From: Mycolicibacterium frederiksbergense
GTDB lineage: Bacteria > Actinomycetota > Actinomycetes > Mycobacteriales > Mycobacteriaceae
NCBI RefSeq assembly: GCF_012223425.1
Contig: NZ_CP038799.1
Span: 2,852,001 to 2,916,000, forward strand
Reading direction: 5' to 3'
DNA: 64,000 nt
The notes under the pieces were generated by a model. It saw nothing but the letters and a program-made list of their open reading frames with translations, was not told the DNA's origin and ran no database searches. Positions within the stretch are counted from its first letter, which is position 1. Each line of letters opens with the position of its first letter. Position numbers and translations under genes: made by a program. Shown piece after piece: positions 18,574 through 26,792 of this stretch.

Positions 18574-18581
18574 GTGTTCGA
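18566..18581. promoter_or_regulatory. SOS box (LexA operator), perfect palindrome
   Basis: TCGAAC-ATGT-GTTCGA is an exact match to the mycobacterial LexA operator TCGAAC(N4)GTTCGA. It covers the start codon of the DUF222/HNH gene, immediately downstream of CATAAT on the minus strand, so LexA binding would cover the transcription start. Confidence 0.9.
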
Positions 18582-19376
18582 TTATGCCAGTCGGGTGTGA
18601 CACCTTGAATCAAAGAATGCCTGCAGCGCTGCCGCCACCAGATCGGGCACGGTCGCGGTGGCGAAGTGCGACTGGTCGGGCCACACCACTCGCTCGGCAT
18701 GCGGCAGCTCGGCGGCCAACAGGTCCATGCCCTCAGGGAGCGGAGACCAGCTCTGTCCGCCCTGCATCAGCAGTACCGGCATATCGATGTCTGCCCAGTG
18801 GGCGGTGTCGGTGCCATCGCCCGCCATCGCCTCCAGATCGGCGAGTGCGCCCATCGCGGCCACCGGATCGTCCGGAATCGGCGGCCCGTCCGCCAGCACC
18901 GCCGCGGGAATCCGGGCGGCCTCACGCAGGAACAGCTCAAGTGCGTCGGCGTATCGCACTGTGGTGAAAAGCCTTTGGTAGTGCTCGATCACCGGTATCA
19001 GGTGGGCGCCCGACAGCAGTATCGGTGGTTCGAACAGCGCCAGCGACGCGATCCGATCCGCGTCGGCCCGTGCGGCATGCAGCGCTACCGTGGCGCCGTA
19101 GGATCCGCCCACGACATGGGCCCGGCCGACGGACCCGAGCACCGTCTGCAGGTCGTCGGCCTCGACGGTGAAGCTGTTCGGCGCGGGGCCGACCCCGCTG
19201 GGCTGATGATTGCGTCGTGCGTAGCGCACCACCTGATAGCCCGTGAGCCGTGCGCCGATATCGGCCCATGACTCCAGGCCGCCGTTGGATCCGTGCACGA
19301 ATACGACCGGAGGGCCCGAGCCCGTCACCTCGGCGACGAGTTCGGTCCCGTCCGGGGAAGTCAGTTCGATGCCCAC
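18582..19376 (-). CDS. Alpha/beta hydrolase
   Basis: A 264-residue alpha/beta hydrolase: oxyanion VHGSNGG near residue 27, nucleophile elbow GGSYGA, and a terminal DQSHFAT supplying the catalytic His. It has no signal peptide. Substrate unknown. GTG at 19376 begins VGIELTSPDG; a GTG three codons earlier (19385) is also possible. It ends next to the SOS box of the DUF222 gene. Confidence 0.82.
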   Translation of the reverse strand: MGIELTSPDGTELVAEVTGSGPPVVFVHGSNGGLESWADIGARLTGYQVVRYARRNHQPSGVGPAPNSFTVEADDLQTVLGSVGRAHVVGGSYGATVALHAARADADRIASLALFEPPILLSGAHLIPVIEHYQRLFTTVRYADALELFLREAARIPAAVLADGPPIPDDPVAAMGALADLEAMAGDGTDTAHWADIDMPVLLMQGGQSWSPLPEGMDLLAAELPHAERVVWPDQSHFATATVPDLVAAALQAFFDSRCHTRLA

Positions 19377-19386
19377 GAGGGGCACG

Positions 19387-20031
19387 TTAGGTGATGGCGT
19401 CCCGGATCGACTGCCGCGCCACCGAAACGCGGGCCTCGACCGTGTCGCGCAGCTCGACGGCGGTGGCGTTGAATTCGCTCCATTCGCGATCGATGGCGTC
19501 GCGGACGTCGCCGCGGTGGCTGGCGGTGGTGGCCACCGCGAACGCCCCGTCCACGGCGCAGGACGCCAGTTCGCCCTGAGCGCGCACCAGCGCACCGGCC
19601 ACTTCGGCCGCCCCGACGACCACGGCGTTCGGCAGTACCGCTTGGCGGCCGACGTACTCGCCGACGGCGGTGCGGATGCGGCTTCCCGCCGCGGCAACGA
19701 AATCCCCGACGGTGTCACCGGTCTCGCCGAAGGCGGCGGGCAGGGTGGCGCCACCGCGTACCGCGGCGATCAACGTGGCCGGGGACTCCACAAGCGCGAC
19801 GCCTGCATCGGTGGCGGCGCCCAGGAGTTCCTCGCTCAGGCCCTGACCGGCGCCGAGTTGCCGTTCCAGTGCTTCGCGGATGGCGAGGGCGCGTCGGCGG
19901 ATATCGGACTCCACCTCGGCGGCGTCGTCGACCACCGGGACGATCTCGGCATCGATGAAGCTGTCCGGGGCAGGGGCAGGGGCAGGGGCAGCGGTGTTCG
20001 CGGTGTTCTCAGGGGTGACGGTGTCGGTCAT
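19387..20031 (-). CDS. Uncharacterised Ala-rich helical protein next to the galactan exporter
   Basis: I do not recognise this 214-residue protein. After an Ala/Pro repeat linker (about residues 14-23) it is rich in Ala, Val and charged residues and looks mostly alpha-helical. There is an amphipathic DIRRRALAIREALERQL stretch and an end rich in Glu/Arg. No signal peptide, membrane span or catalytic motif is visible. Start ATG at 20031. It follows wzm by 70 bases on the same strand and could be cotranscribed with wzt-glfT1-wzm. Confidence 0.6.
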   Translation of the reverse strand: MTDTVTPENTANTAAPAPAPAPDSFIDAEIVPVVDDAAEVESDIRRRALAIREALERQLGAGQGLSEELLGAATDAGVALVESPATLIAAVRGGATLPAAFGETGDTVGDFVAAAGSRIRTAVGEYVGRQAVLPNAVVVGAAEVAGALVRAQGELASCAVDGAFAVATTASHRGDVRDAIDREWSEFNATAVELRDTVEARVSVARQSIRDAIT

Positions 20032-20101
20032 GAAAGGCCATTGAACGCGCCACATCCGACTCCCCGGTGGCATCCAGATGGCCACCGGGTGACACCGGCG
20101 G

Positions 20102-20932
20102 CTACACCCAGTACGGCACGCGCGCTCGGTACTGACGCATCGCGAACGCGGCGGCGATCCAACCGAGCGCCGTGCAGACCAGCACGACGATCCAATGCCG
20201 CAGTTCCTGATCGGCGCCGAGCAGGGGCGCGCGGACGATGTCGACATAGTGCAGCAGCGGGTTGAACTCGATGATCTTCGCCCAACCGCCGGCACCCTGA
20301 TCGCGCAGCGTCTGGTCGTTCCAGATGATCGGGGTCATGTAGAACAGGAGCTGCACCAGGCTGAAAAGCAGCGGGCTGATATCCCGGTACCGGGTGGCCA
20401 GGATGCCGAAAACCAGGGCCACCCAGACACAGTTGAGCACGATCAGGAACAGCGCCGGGATGAACGCCAGGTCGGTCCACTTCCACGGTTGCGGAAAGAT
20501 GATCGCGATCACCACGAAAATGATGATGTTGTGCGCGAACAGGATCACCTGCCGCCACACCAGCCGGTAGACGTGCACGCTCAACGGTGTCGGTAACTGT
20601 TTGATCAGGCCCTCGTTGGCGACGAACACGTCGGCGCCCTCGATGATGGCGGCGTTGATCAGGTTCCAGATGATCAGCCCGAGGGTGACGTAGGGCAGGT
20701 GTTCGGAGAGTTCGAGTTTGAACAGCTTCGAGTACAGACCGCCCAGTGCGACGGCCATGGTGCCGGTGGCGATGGTGATCCAGAACGGGCCGAGCACCGA
20801 GCGGCGGTAGCGCTGTTTGATGTCCTGCCAGCCCAGGTGCAGCCACAGTTCGCGCTTGCCGAACCCGGACGCCATATCGCCCCAGGCGCGGGTGAACGTC
20901 TTGGAATTGGCCGCTGCGTCAACGAAAGTCAT
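20102..20932 (-). CDS. wzm: Galactan ABC exporter permease Wzm (RfbD)
   Basis: A 276-residue ABC-2 type permease with six spans, matching RfbD/Wzm (Rv3783), which with Wzt exports lipid-linked galactan across the plasma membrane. Seen features: a soluble N terminus (KRELWLHLGWQDIKQRYRRS) with the cytoplasmic amphipathic helix of O-antigen exporters, and six hydrophobic segments. ATG at 20932 overlaps the glfT1 stop (ATGA). Confidence 0.92.
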   Translation of the reverse strand: MTFVDAAANSKTFTRAWGDMASGFGKRELWLHLGWQDIKQRYRRSVLGPFWITIATGTMAVALGGLYSKLFKLELSEHLPYVTLGLIIWNLINAAIIEGADVFVANEGLIKQLPTPLSVHVYRLVWRQVILFAHNIIIFVVIAIIFPQPWKWTDLAFIPALFLIVLNCVWVALVFGILATRYRDISPLLFSLVQLLFYMTPIIWNDQTLRDQGAGGWAKIIEFNPLLHYVDIVRAPLLGADQELRHWIVVLVCTALGWIAAAFAMRQYRARVPYWV

Positions 20933-21846
20933 GGCGTGCTGCTCCTCTGAAACCTTTCGAACTTCTCCTGCCTGCCCAACCGCCGCAGCCGCAACCACTC
21001 CCGCAGCCCGGCCGGATCGCGGCGTGTCACCAGGAAGAACCAGCCGAAGCGCACCCATTCCTGCGGTACCAGCCGCCGCAGACCGCGCTGCGCCTGCAGG
21101 TATCCGCGATTGCGATACGTGAAGTAGCGCTTGGCAGCGTCATCGGGGTACTGGGTGTGCATGCGCCCGCCGAGGATCGGCTTGAACTCGTCGGCGCCGT
21201 GCGGGTGCAGGTAGGCCGCGTCCAGGCAGGTGCCGAACGGCAGCCCGGATGCCACCAGGCGGCGGTGCACATCGGTCTCGTCACCACGGATGAACAGTCG
21301 CAGGTCTGGTACACCGACGGATTCCAGCGCCGCCGCGGTGAACAGCGCACCGTTGAACAGCGACGCGATCCCGGGCAGCAGGTCATCGGAGCCGTCGACC
21401 TTCAACTCCGCGACGTGCCGTCGCCACGCGATGCCGCGGCGCAGCGGGAAGGCCAGGCGCGTCGGGTCATCGAGATCGCACACCATCGGCGACACCTCGG
21501 CCAGCGAATGCTTTGCCGCACAAGCCAAGAGGGTCTGCAACACCGACGAATCAGCGGGTCTGCCGTCGTCGTCGGCCAGCCATACCCAGTCCGCGCCGAG
21601 GGCGAGAGCATGCAGCATGCCCAGCGCGAAACCTCCTGCGCCACCGAGGTTTCGGCGTGATCCGAGATAGGTCGACGGCACCGGTTGCGAGTCCACCAGC
21701 TCGCGCACCCGCGGATCGTCGTCGTTGTCGACCACGATGAGGTGGTCGGGCGGGCGGTTCTGGCCGCTCACCGCCTGCAAAGAGACAGCGAGGGCCTCGA
21801 CCCGGCGGTGGGTCACGATGACCGCGATCACGGACTCAGGCGTCAT
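20929..21846 (-). CDS. glfT1: Galactofuranosyltransferase GlfT1
   Basis: A 305-residue GT-A family 2 glycosyltransferase that adds the first galactofuranoses to the decaprenyl-PP-GlcNAc-Rha linker of arabinogalactan. Seen: AVIVTHRR at the N terminus, the metal/UDP-binding LADDDGR (Asp92-94), and RGDETD further on as catalytic-base region. Length equals the M. tuberculosis enzyme (304). It overlaps wzt at its start by 11 bases and wzm at its end by 4, so the three genes form a tight operon. Confidence 0.93.
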   Translation of the reverse strand: MTPESVIAVIVTHRRVEALAVSLQAVSGQNRPPDHLIVVDNDDDPRVRELVDSQPVPSTYLGSRRNLGGAGGFALGMLHALALGADWVWLADDDGRPADSSVLQTLLACAAKHSLAEVSPMVCDLDDPTRLAFPLRRGIAWRRHVAELKVDGSDDLLPGIASLFNGALFTAAALESVGVPDLRLFIRGDETDVHRRLVASGLPFGTCLDAAYLHPHGADEFKPILGGRMHTQYPDDAAKRYFTYRNRGYLQAQRGLRRLVPQEWVRFGWFFLVTRRDPAGLREWLRLRRLGRQEKFERFQRSSTP

Positions 21847-22639
21847 CACGCGCATTCTCGGCCAGCACCTCGCGCACATGCCGGGCCGCGTCGGGACCCT
21901 CGTAGGCACCGACGACCTCTTCGATTCCGCCGGTCATCTTGATGGTGCCGTGATCGACCCACATGGCGGTCTTGCACAGCTGGGCCAGGAATTCGTTGGA
22001 ATGGCTGGCGAACACCAGGATTCCGGAGCGGGCGACCAGGCTCTGCAGCCGGGTGCGGGCCTTCTTCATGAACTCCGCGTCGACCGCACCGATCCCCTCG
22101 TCGAGCAGCAGGATCTCCGGGTCGATGCTGGTGACCACACCCATGGCCAGCCGCACCCGCATACCGGTGGAGTAGGTGCGCAGCGGCATGGACAGGTAAT
22201 CGCCCAGTTCGGTGAAGTCGGCGATCTCGTCGACCTTGGCCAGCATCTGCTTTCGGGTCTGCCCGAGGAACAGCCCGCGGATGATGATGTTCTCGAAACC
22301 GGAGATCTCCGGGTCCATGCCGACACCGAGGTCGAATACCGGCGCCACCCGGCCTCGTACCGTGGCCGATCCGCGGGTGGGTTCGTAGATGCCCGACAGC
22401 AACCGCAGCAGTGTCGACTTGCCCGCGCCGTTGTGCCCGACGAGCCCGACCCGGTCGCCCATCTGCAGGGACATGGTGATGTCGCGCAACGCCTCGATGA
22501 CCACGACGTTGGATTCGTTGCGGCCGATGGTGCCGCCGGCCTTGCCGAGGAACGCCTTTTTCAGCGACCGCGACTTGGCATCGAAGATCGGGAACTCCAC
22601 CCAGGCGTTCTCGGTGGAGATGAACGGACTGTTCGACAC
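21836..22639 (-). CDS. wzt: Galactan ABC exporter ATPase Wzt (RfbE)
   Basis: A 267-residue ABC ATPase: Walker A GHNGAGKST (68-76), signature region YSTGM, Walker B ILLLDEGIGAVD, H-loop ASHS. The YSTGM-type signature and absence of a long C-terminal carbohydrate domain fit Rv3781-like Wzt. GTG start at 22639, six bases after the bpa stop. Confidence 0.92.
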   Translation of the reverse strand: MSNSPFISTENAWVEFPIFDAKSRSLKKAFLGKAGGTIGRNESNVVVIEALRDITMSLQMGDRVGLVGHNGAGKSTLLRLLSGIYEPTRGSATVRGRVAPVFDLGVGMDPEISGFENIIIRGLFLGQTRKQMLAKVDEIADFTELGDYLSMPLRTYSTGMRVRLAMGVVTSIDPEILLLDEGIGAVDAEFMKKARTRLQSLVARSGILVFASHSNEFLAQLCKTAMWVDHGTIKMTGGIEEVVGAYEGPDAARHVREVLAENARDDA

Positions 22640-22645
22640 GGGCGG

Positions 22646-23146
22646 CTACAGGTACTGCCCGGTGCCCGGATGTCCCGGACCGCGGTGACCCGGCGCTGCT
22701 CCCGGCGGCAGCTGGCGCATCTGCTCCAACTGGGCGCGGGCGGCCATCTGCTGGGCGAACAGCGCGGTCTGGATGCCGTGGAACAGGCCTTCGAGCCAGC
22801 CGACCAGCTGGGCCTGCGCGATGCGCAGCTCACCGTCGGTGGGCACAGTATCGTCGCTGAACGGCAGGGTCAGCCGCTCCAGCTCCTCGCGCAGCTCCGG
22901 GGCCAGGCCGTCCTCGAGCTCGCGGATGCTGCTGCGGTGGATGGTGGCCAGCTTGCTGCGGCTCGCCTCGTCCAGCGGTGCCGCGCGCACCTCTTCCAGC
23001 AGCTGCTTGATCATCGTGCCGATCCGCATCACCTTGGCGGGCTGCTCGACCAGGCCGGTCAGACCGCCTTCGTCGTCGGCGCCGGTCTCGGCCGGATCAC
23101 CGGTGAGGATCTCGACGTTGTCGTCATCGTCAGGGGGGATCGTCAT
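22646..23146 (-). CDS. bpa: Bacterial proteasome activator Bpa (PafE)
   Basis: A 166-residue helical protein matching Rv3780. It ends in GTGQYL; the C-terminal GQYL motif docks into the 20S proteasome and opens the gate without ATP, as shown for M. tuberculosis Bpa. The N-terminal 30 residues are acidic and disordered; helical core about 35-140. ATG at 23146 has GGGGGG-like sequence upstream. First gene of the bpa-wzt-glfT1-wzm run. Confidence 0.94.
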   Translation of the reverse strand: MTIPPDDDDNVEILTGDPAETGADDEGGLTGLVEQPAKVMRIGTMIKQLLEEVRAAPLDEASRSKLATIHRSSIRELEDGLAPELREELERLTLPFSDDTVPTDGELRIAQAQLVGWLEGLFHGIQTALFAQQMAARAQLEQMRQLPPGAAPGHRGPGHPGTGQYL

Positions 23147-23452
23147 TGCTTTCCTGTCGTCTGATCTGGTCGGGTTGGTCACCGCGCCACTCGTCGATGC
23201 GGGATGCACCGACGCATCGTTGTCATGGATTTTCGTCCACGACCGTGAGCTGTCTAGCGACACTAGTCCGTCGCGCATGACGAACCGGCGGGGCTCACCA
23301 ACAGCAACAGGGCTATTAGCACCCCGCACGTCGAGCCCACTGCATTAGTATGGCTGCCGATGTGATCAAGGCCCCTACCGTGCGGTGCGGCCGGATCCTT
23401 TACCCAATGTGTGTTCGTCTGTGCGTTTCACAGACGTTCTAAGGTGGCTGAC
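23147..23452. other. Divergent intergenic region (306 bp)
   Basis: Gap between bpa (minus) and the aminotransferase-like gene (plus). It should hold both promoters, but I found no hexamer pair good enough to call. No RNA gene or repeat was seen. Confidence 0.5.
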
Positions 23453-24649
23453 ATGGCGTACGACGTTGCCCGGGTGCGGGGGCTGCACCCGTCGCTGGGC
23501 GACGGCTGGGTGCACCTCGACGCGCAGAACGGGATGCTGCTGCCGGACTCGGTGGCCACCACCGTGTCGACCGCGTTCCGAGGCTCCAAGCCGATCGCGA
23601 CGGGCCCGCACCCGTCGGCTCGCCGCAGCGCCACGGTGCTGGCCGCGGCCCGGCAGGCGATCGCCGATTTCGTGGGCGCCGATCCCCAGGGGGTGGTGCT
23701 GGGCGCCGACCGGGCGGTGCTGCTGACCTCGCTGGCCGACGCCGCATCGGTGCGGGTGGGCCTGGGCTACGAGATCGTGTTGTCCCGGCTGGACGACGAG
23801 GCGAACATCGCGCCGTGGCTGCGGGCCGCGAACCGGTACGGCGCCAAGGTCAAATGGGCCGAGGTCGACATCGAGACCGGTGAACTGCCGCCCTGGCAGT
23901 GGGAGGGCCTGATCACCGCGCCCACCCGTCTGGTGGCGATCACCTCGGCCTCGGCGACGCTGGGCACCGTCACCGACCTGACTCCGGTGACCAAACTCGT
24001 GCACGAGAACAGCGGCCTGGTGATCGTGGATCATTCCGCCGCCGCGCCCTACCGAATGATCGACATCGACGACATCGACGCCGATGTGGTGGCGCTGAAC
24101 GCGGTGGCCTGGGGCGGTCCGCCGATCGGCGCGCTGGTGTTCCGCGACCCGGCGGTCATCGATCAGTTCAGTTCGGTGTCCCTGGATCCGTATGCGACCG
24201 GTCCGGCACGGCTGGAGACCGGTATCCACCAGTACGGTTTGCTGGGCGGCGTGGTGGCCAGCGTCGAGTACCTCGCCAATCTGGACGAGGCAGCTTCCGG
24301 GTCCCGCCGCGAGCGGCTGTCGGTTTCCATGGAATCCGCTGCGCTGTACCTGGATCGGTTGTTCAACTACCTGGTGTCCTCGCTGCGCTCGCTGCCATTG
24401 GTGATGGTGCTGGGTAGCGCAAGCGAACGCATCCCGGTGCTGAGCTTGGCCGTCGACGGTGTGCCGGCCGAGCGGGTGATCCAGCGGCTGGCCGACAACG
24501 GGGTCCTGGTCGGCAGCAGCGAACATTCGCGCGTACTGGATGCTTTGGGCGTCAACGACATCGGTGGTGCGGTGACGATCGGCCTGTCGCACTACACCAC
24601 CGCGGCAGAGGTCGACCAGCTGGTGCGGGTGCTGGCCTCGCTCGGTTAG
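23453..24649 (+). CDS. Class V aminotransferase-fold protein lacking the PLP lysine (Rv3778c-like)
   Basis: A 398-residue protein with the cysteine-desulfurase/class V aminotransferase fold. VDHSAAAPY holds the PLP-ring Asp at 193. The motif that should be (S/G)HK-x-x-GP-x-GxG reads ALNAVAWGGPPIG, with Ala219 where the Schiff-base lysine belongs. Either the protein is catalytically inert toward PLP chemistry or it uses the fold differently. The M. tuberculosis counterpart appears to share this. ATG at 23453; its 3' end overlaps the convergent quinone reductase by 4 bases. Confidence 0.8.
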   Translation: MAYDVARVRGLHPSLGDGWVHLDAQNGMLLPDSVATTVSTAFRGSKPIATGPHPSARRSATVLAAARQAIADFVGADPQGVVLGADRAVLLTSLADAASVRVGLGYEIVLSRLDDEANIAPWLRAANRYGAKVKWAEVDIETGELPPWQWEGLITAPTRLVAITSASATLGTVTDLTPVTKLVHENSGLVIVDHSAAAPYRMIDIDDIDADVVALNAVAWGGPPIGALVFRDPAVIDQFSSVSLDPYATGPARLETGIHQYGLLGGVVASVEYLANLDEAASGSRRERLSVSMESAALYLDRLFNYLVSSLRSLPLVMVLGSASERIPVLSLAVDGVPAERVIQRLADNGVLVGSSEHSRVLDALGVNDIGGAVTIGLSHYTTAAEVDQLVRVLASLG

Positions 24650-25617
24650 GGCAGTCGCAGCAGCACCTTGCCGGTCACCTCGCCGGCGTGCAACAGCCGG
24701 TGCGCCTCGGCGGCGTCCTGCACGGGCAGTTCCGCGCCGATGATCGGGCGCACCTTGCCCGCCGCGATGAGCGGCCACACGTTGGCGGTCACCTGTTCGA
24801 CGATCGCGCCCTTGCCGTCCGGACCGTCGACCGGCCGTGACCGCAGCGCGGTGGCGATGACCCCGGCGCGTTTGCCGAGTAACTTGGCGATGTTCAGTTC
24901 CGCCTTGATCCCGCCCTGCATACCGATGATCACCAGGCGTCCGCCGTCGGCGAGCGCGTCGATGTTCCGGTCCAGGTATTTGGCCCCCATGATGTCGAAG
25001 ATGACATCGGCGCCGCCTGCCTCACGGATCCGTTCGGCGAAGTCCTCGTCGCGGTAGTTGATGAGGATCTGCGCACCGAGCTCCGAGCAGACGGCCAGCT
25101 TCTCGGCCGATCCCGCGGTCACGGCGACCCGGGTACCGAGCTCGCGGGCCAGTTGGATGGCGTGGGTGCCGATCCCGCTGGCTCCGCCGTGCACGAGAAG
25201 CAGGCCGCCGGGCTGCAACCGGGCGGTCATCATCATGTTGGACCAGACCGTGCACGCGACCTCGGGCAGCGCCGCCGCGGCCGCGAGTTCGACGCCGTCG
25301 GGCACCGGCAGCAACTGTGCGGCGGGCACCGCGACGTACTCGGCGTACCCGCCTCCCGCCAGCAAAGCGCACACCGATTGGCCCACCGACCAGCCAGTGA
25401 CGCCGGGTCCGATCTCGGCGATGGTCCCAGAGACCTCGAGCCCGAGGATGTCGCTGGCGCCCGGCGGAGGCGGATAGCTACCTCCGGCTTGGAGCAGATC
25501 GGCGCGATTCACGCCCGCTGCGGCGACCTTGATCACCACTTCACCCGCGTGAGCTGCGACGTCAGGAACTTCTTGCCATGTCATACGTTCGGTTGAAACC
25601 GCAACTATGGCCAACAT
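24646..25617 (-). CDS. NAD(P)H-dependent quinone oxidoreductase (PIG3-type MDR, Rv3777-like)
   Basis: A 323-residue medium-chain reductase without zinc ligands. N-terminal GroES-like domain with GVNRADLLQAGGSYPPPPGASDILGLEVSG; Rossmann fold with LVHGGASGIGTHAIQLA (about 147-163). The NRADLLQ and YPPPPG pattern is typical of PIG3-type quinone oxidoreductases. Start ATG at 25617 fits the family's beginning. The divergent MarR gene starts within 50 bases. Confidence 0.9.
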   Translation of the reverse strand: MLAIVAVSTERMTWQEVPDVAAHAGEVVIKVAAAGVNRADLLQAGGSYPPPPGASDILGLEVSGTIAEIGPGVTGWSVGQSVCALLAGGGYAEYVAVPAAQLLPVPDGVELAAAAALPEVACTVWSNMMMTARLQPGGLLLVHGGASGIGTHAIQLARELGTRVAVTAGSAEKLAVCSELGAQILINYRDEDFAERIREAGGADVIFDIMGAKYLDRNIDALADGGRLVIIGMQGGIKAELNIAKLLGKRAGVIATALRSRPVDGPDGKGAIVEQVTANVWPLIAAGKVRPIIGAELPVQDAAEAHRLLHAGEVTGKVLLRLP

Positions 25618-25658
25618 TGGCCCTACGCTACTACTCGTTTCAGCCGTACGATTACGCG

Positions 25659-26171
25659 ATGGAAGCGATTATTGGGGGGCGCACGGCAAGCACCATGCCG
25701 GGGCTGGATATCGCTGAGCAGAAATCTTGGCAAAACTTTCTGGACTCGGCGCTGCGTATCTACGCAACATTGAACAGGTCACTCGTGGATGCCCACGGGC
25801 TGGCGCTGAACGACGTGCGGTTGCTCGACATCCTGGACAGCTCGGACAGCGGTTCGGCACGGATGGGCGACCTCGCCGAAGGGCTCATGTCACTCCCCAG
25901 CCGGGTGACCCGGCAGATCCACCGGCTGGAGAAGCTGAACCTGGTGACCCGGGTCGCCAGCCCGGAGGACCGCCGCGGTGTGCTGGCCACCATCACCGAT
26001 GACGGCCGCGCCCTGCTGGCCGAAGCGATGCAGACCTACAGTGCCGGCGTGCGCAACCATTATCTGGGCCGGCTCTCCCGCTCGCAGATCACCGCGACGG
26101 GCGAGAACTGCCGCCGGATCAGTGCCGGCCTGCAGGCCGACGGGCGGCCCGCGAAACTCGGGCGGGTATAG
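25659..26171 (+). CDS. MarR-family transcriptional regulator
   Basis: A 170-residue winged-helix protein: SGSARMGDLAEGLMSLPSRV forms the helix-turn-helix and EDRRGVLATITDDGRALL the wing and following helix, as in MarR. The start is ambiguous: ATG at 25659 (used here), ATG at 25695 or an earlier codon at 25578 overlapping the divergent quinone reductase. The latter is a likely target by position; no operator palindrome was found. Confidence 0.82.
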   Translation: MEAIIGGRTASTMPGLDIAEQKSWQNFLDSALRIYATLNRSLVDAHGLALNDVRLLDILDSSDSGSARMGDLAEGLMSLPSRVTRQIHRLEKLNLVTRVASPEDRRGVLATITDDGRALLAEAMQTYSAGVRNHYLGRLSRSQITATGENCRRISAGLQADGRPAKLGRV

Positions 26172-26190
26172 ACCGCTTAGGCTTGTCCAC

Positions 26191-26280
26191 GGTGGCGTGG
26201 CAGAGCGGCCTAATGCACTCGCCTTGAAAGCGAGAGTCGGCTAACACCGACCGGGGGTTCAAATCCCTCCGCCACCGCCA
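26191..26280 (+). tRNA. serT: tRNA-Ser(UGA)
   Basis: Acceptor GGTGGCG pairs with CGCCACC. Anticodon stem CTCGC/GCGAG encloses CTTGAAA, anticodon TGA. A long variable arm (AGTCGGC...GCCGA type) marks a type II serine tRNA. T-loop GGTTCAAATCC. Discriminator G and encoded CCA. Confidence 0.95.
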
Positions 26281-26792
26281 AGAAGTGTTTGCTCCGACTC
26301 GGCGAAAGCCGGGTGCGTTTCGGTGTGGTCGGACTGAGTCGTCCGGCTGCGATTCGCGTCGGTGCTCCCTGTCGGCGACGCGACCGATCCTCCCGTCACG
26401 GCGGGGCCGACAGCAATCGGAATCCCGGGGGGCCACCAGCAAACTCTGGCGTGGCCGCGCGTGATCTGTCGCCGCGCACTGTTCTGCGCGGAAACCGCGA
26501 ACGGGACCACTCCCTGGGTGCCGAAGTCGCTGCGCGGAACCTCCTGCGCGCGTGGTGAATCCAGCCCAGGCACCTGGCGTGCCGGTGTCGCTTCCCATCG
26601 TCGCGCTCGGCGTTGAGCTCGCGGCGAGTGGTGGCGTTTGCTCGCAGGCGCGAGGTTCGTCGAGGTGCGCTGAACGCGCACTGTAGAGCAACGTTACTTC
26701 GAGACAAATATGAATAGCAGTAGGGCAATTCACTCCGCGCAGCAAACACCTATGTGGTTATATGAGGTTCTCATCCAACCGAAGGGGGAGCG
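26281..26792. other. Intergenic region (512 bp) after tRNA-Ser
   Basis: I see no credible gene. The first 300 bases are GC-rich with short open frames that look random; the last 130 are more A+T-rich and precede the secreted-protein gene, where GAAGGGGGAG at 26781-26790 serves as ribosome binding site. No direct repeat of the tRNA 3' end was seen. Confidence 0.5.

Noticed and set aside
23375..24778. 467-residue open frame antisense to the aminotransferase-like gene
   Set aside because: Composition is that of an antisense shadow; the plus-strand protein has recognisable family motifs.
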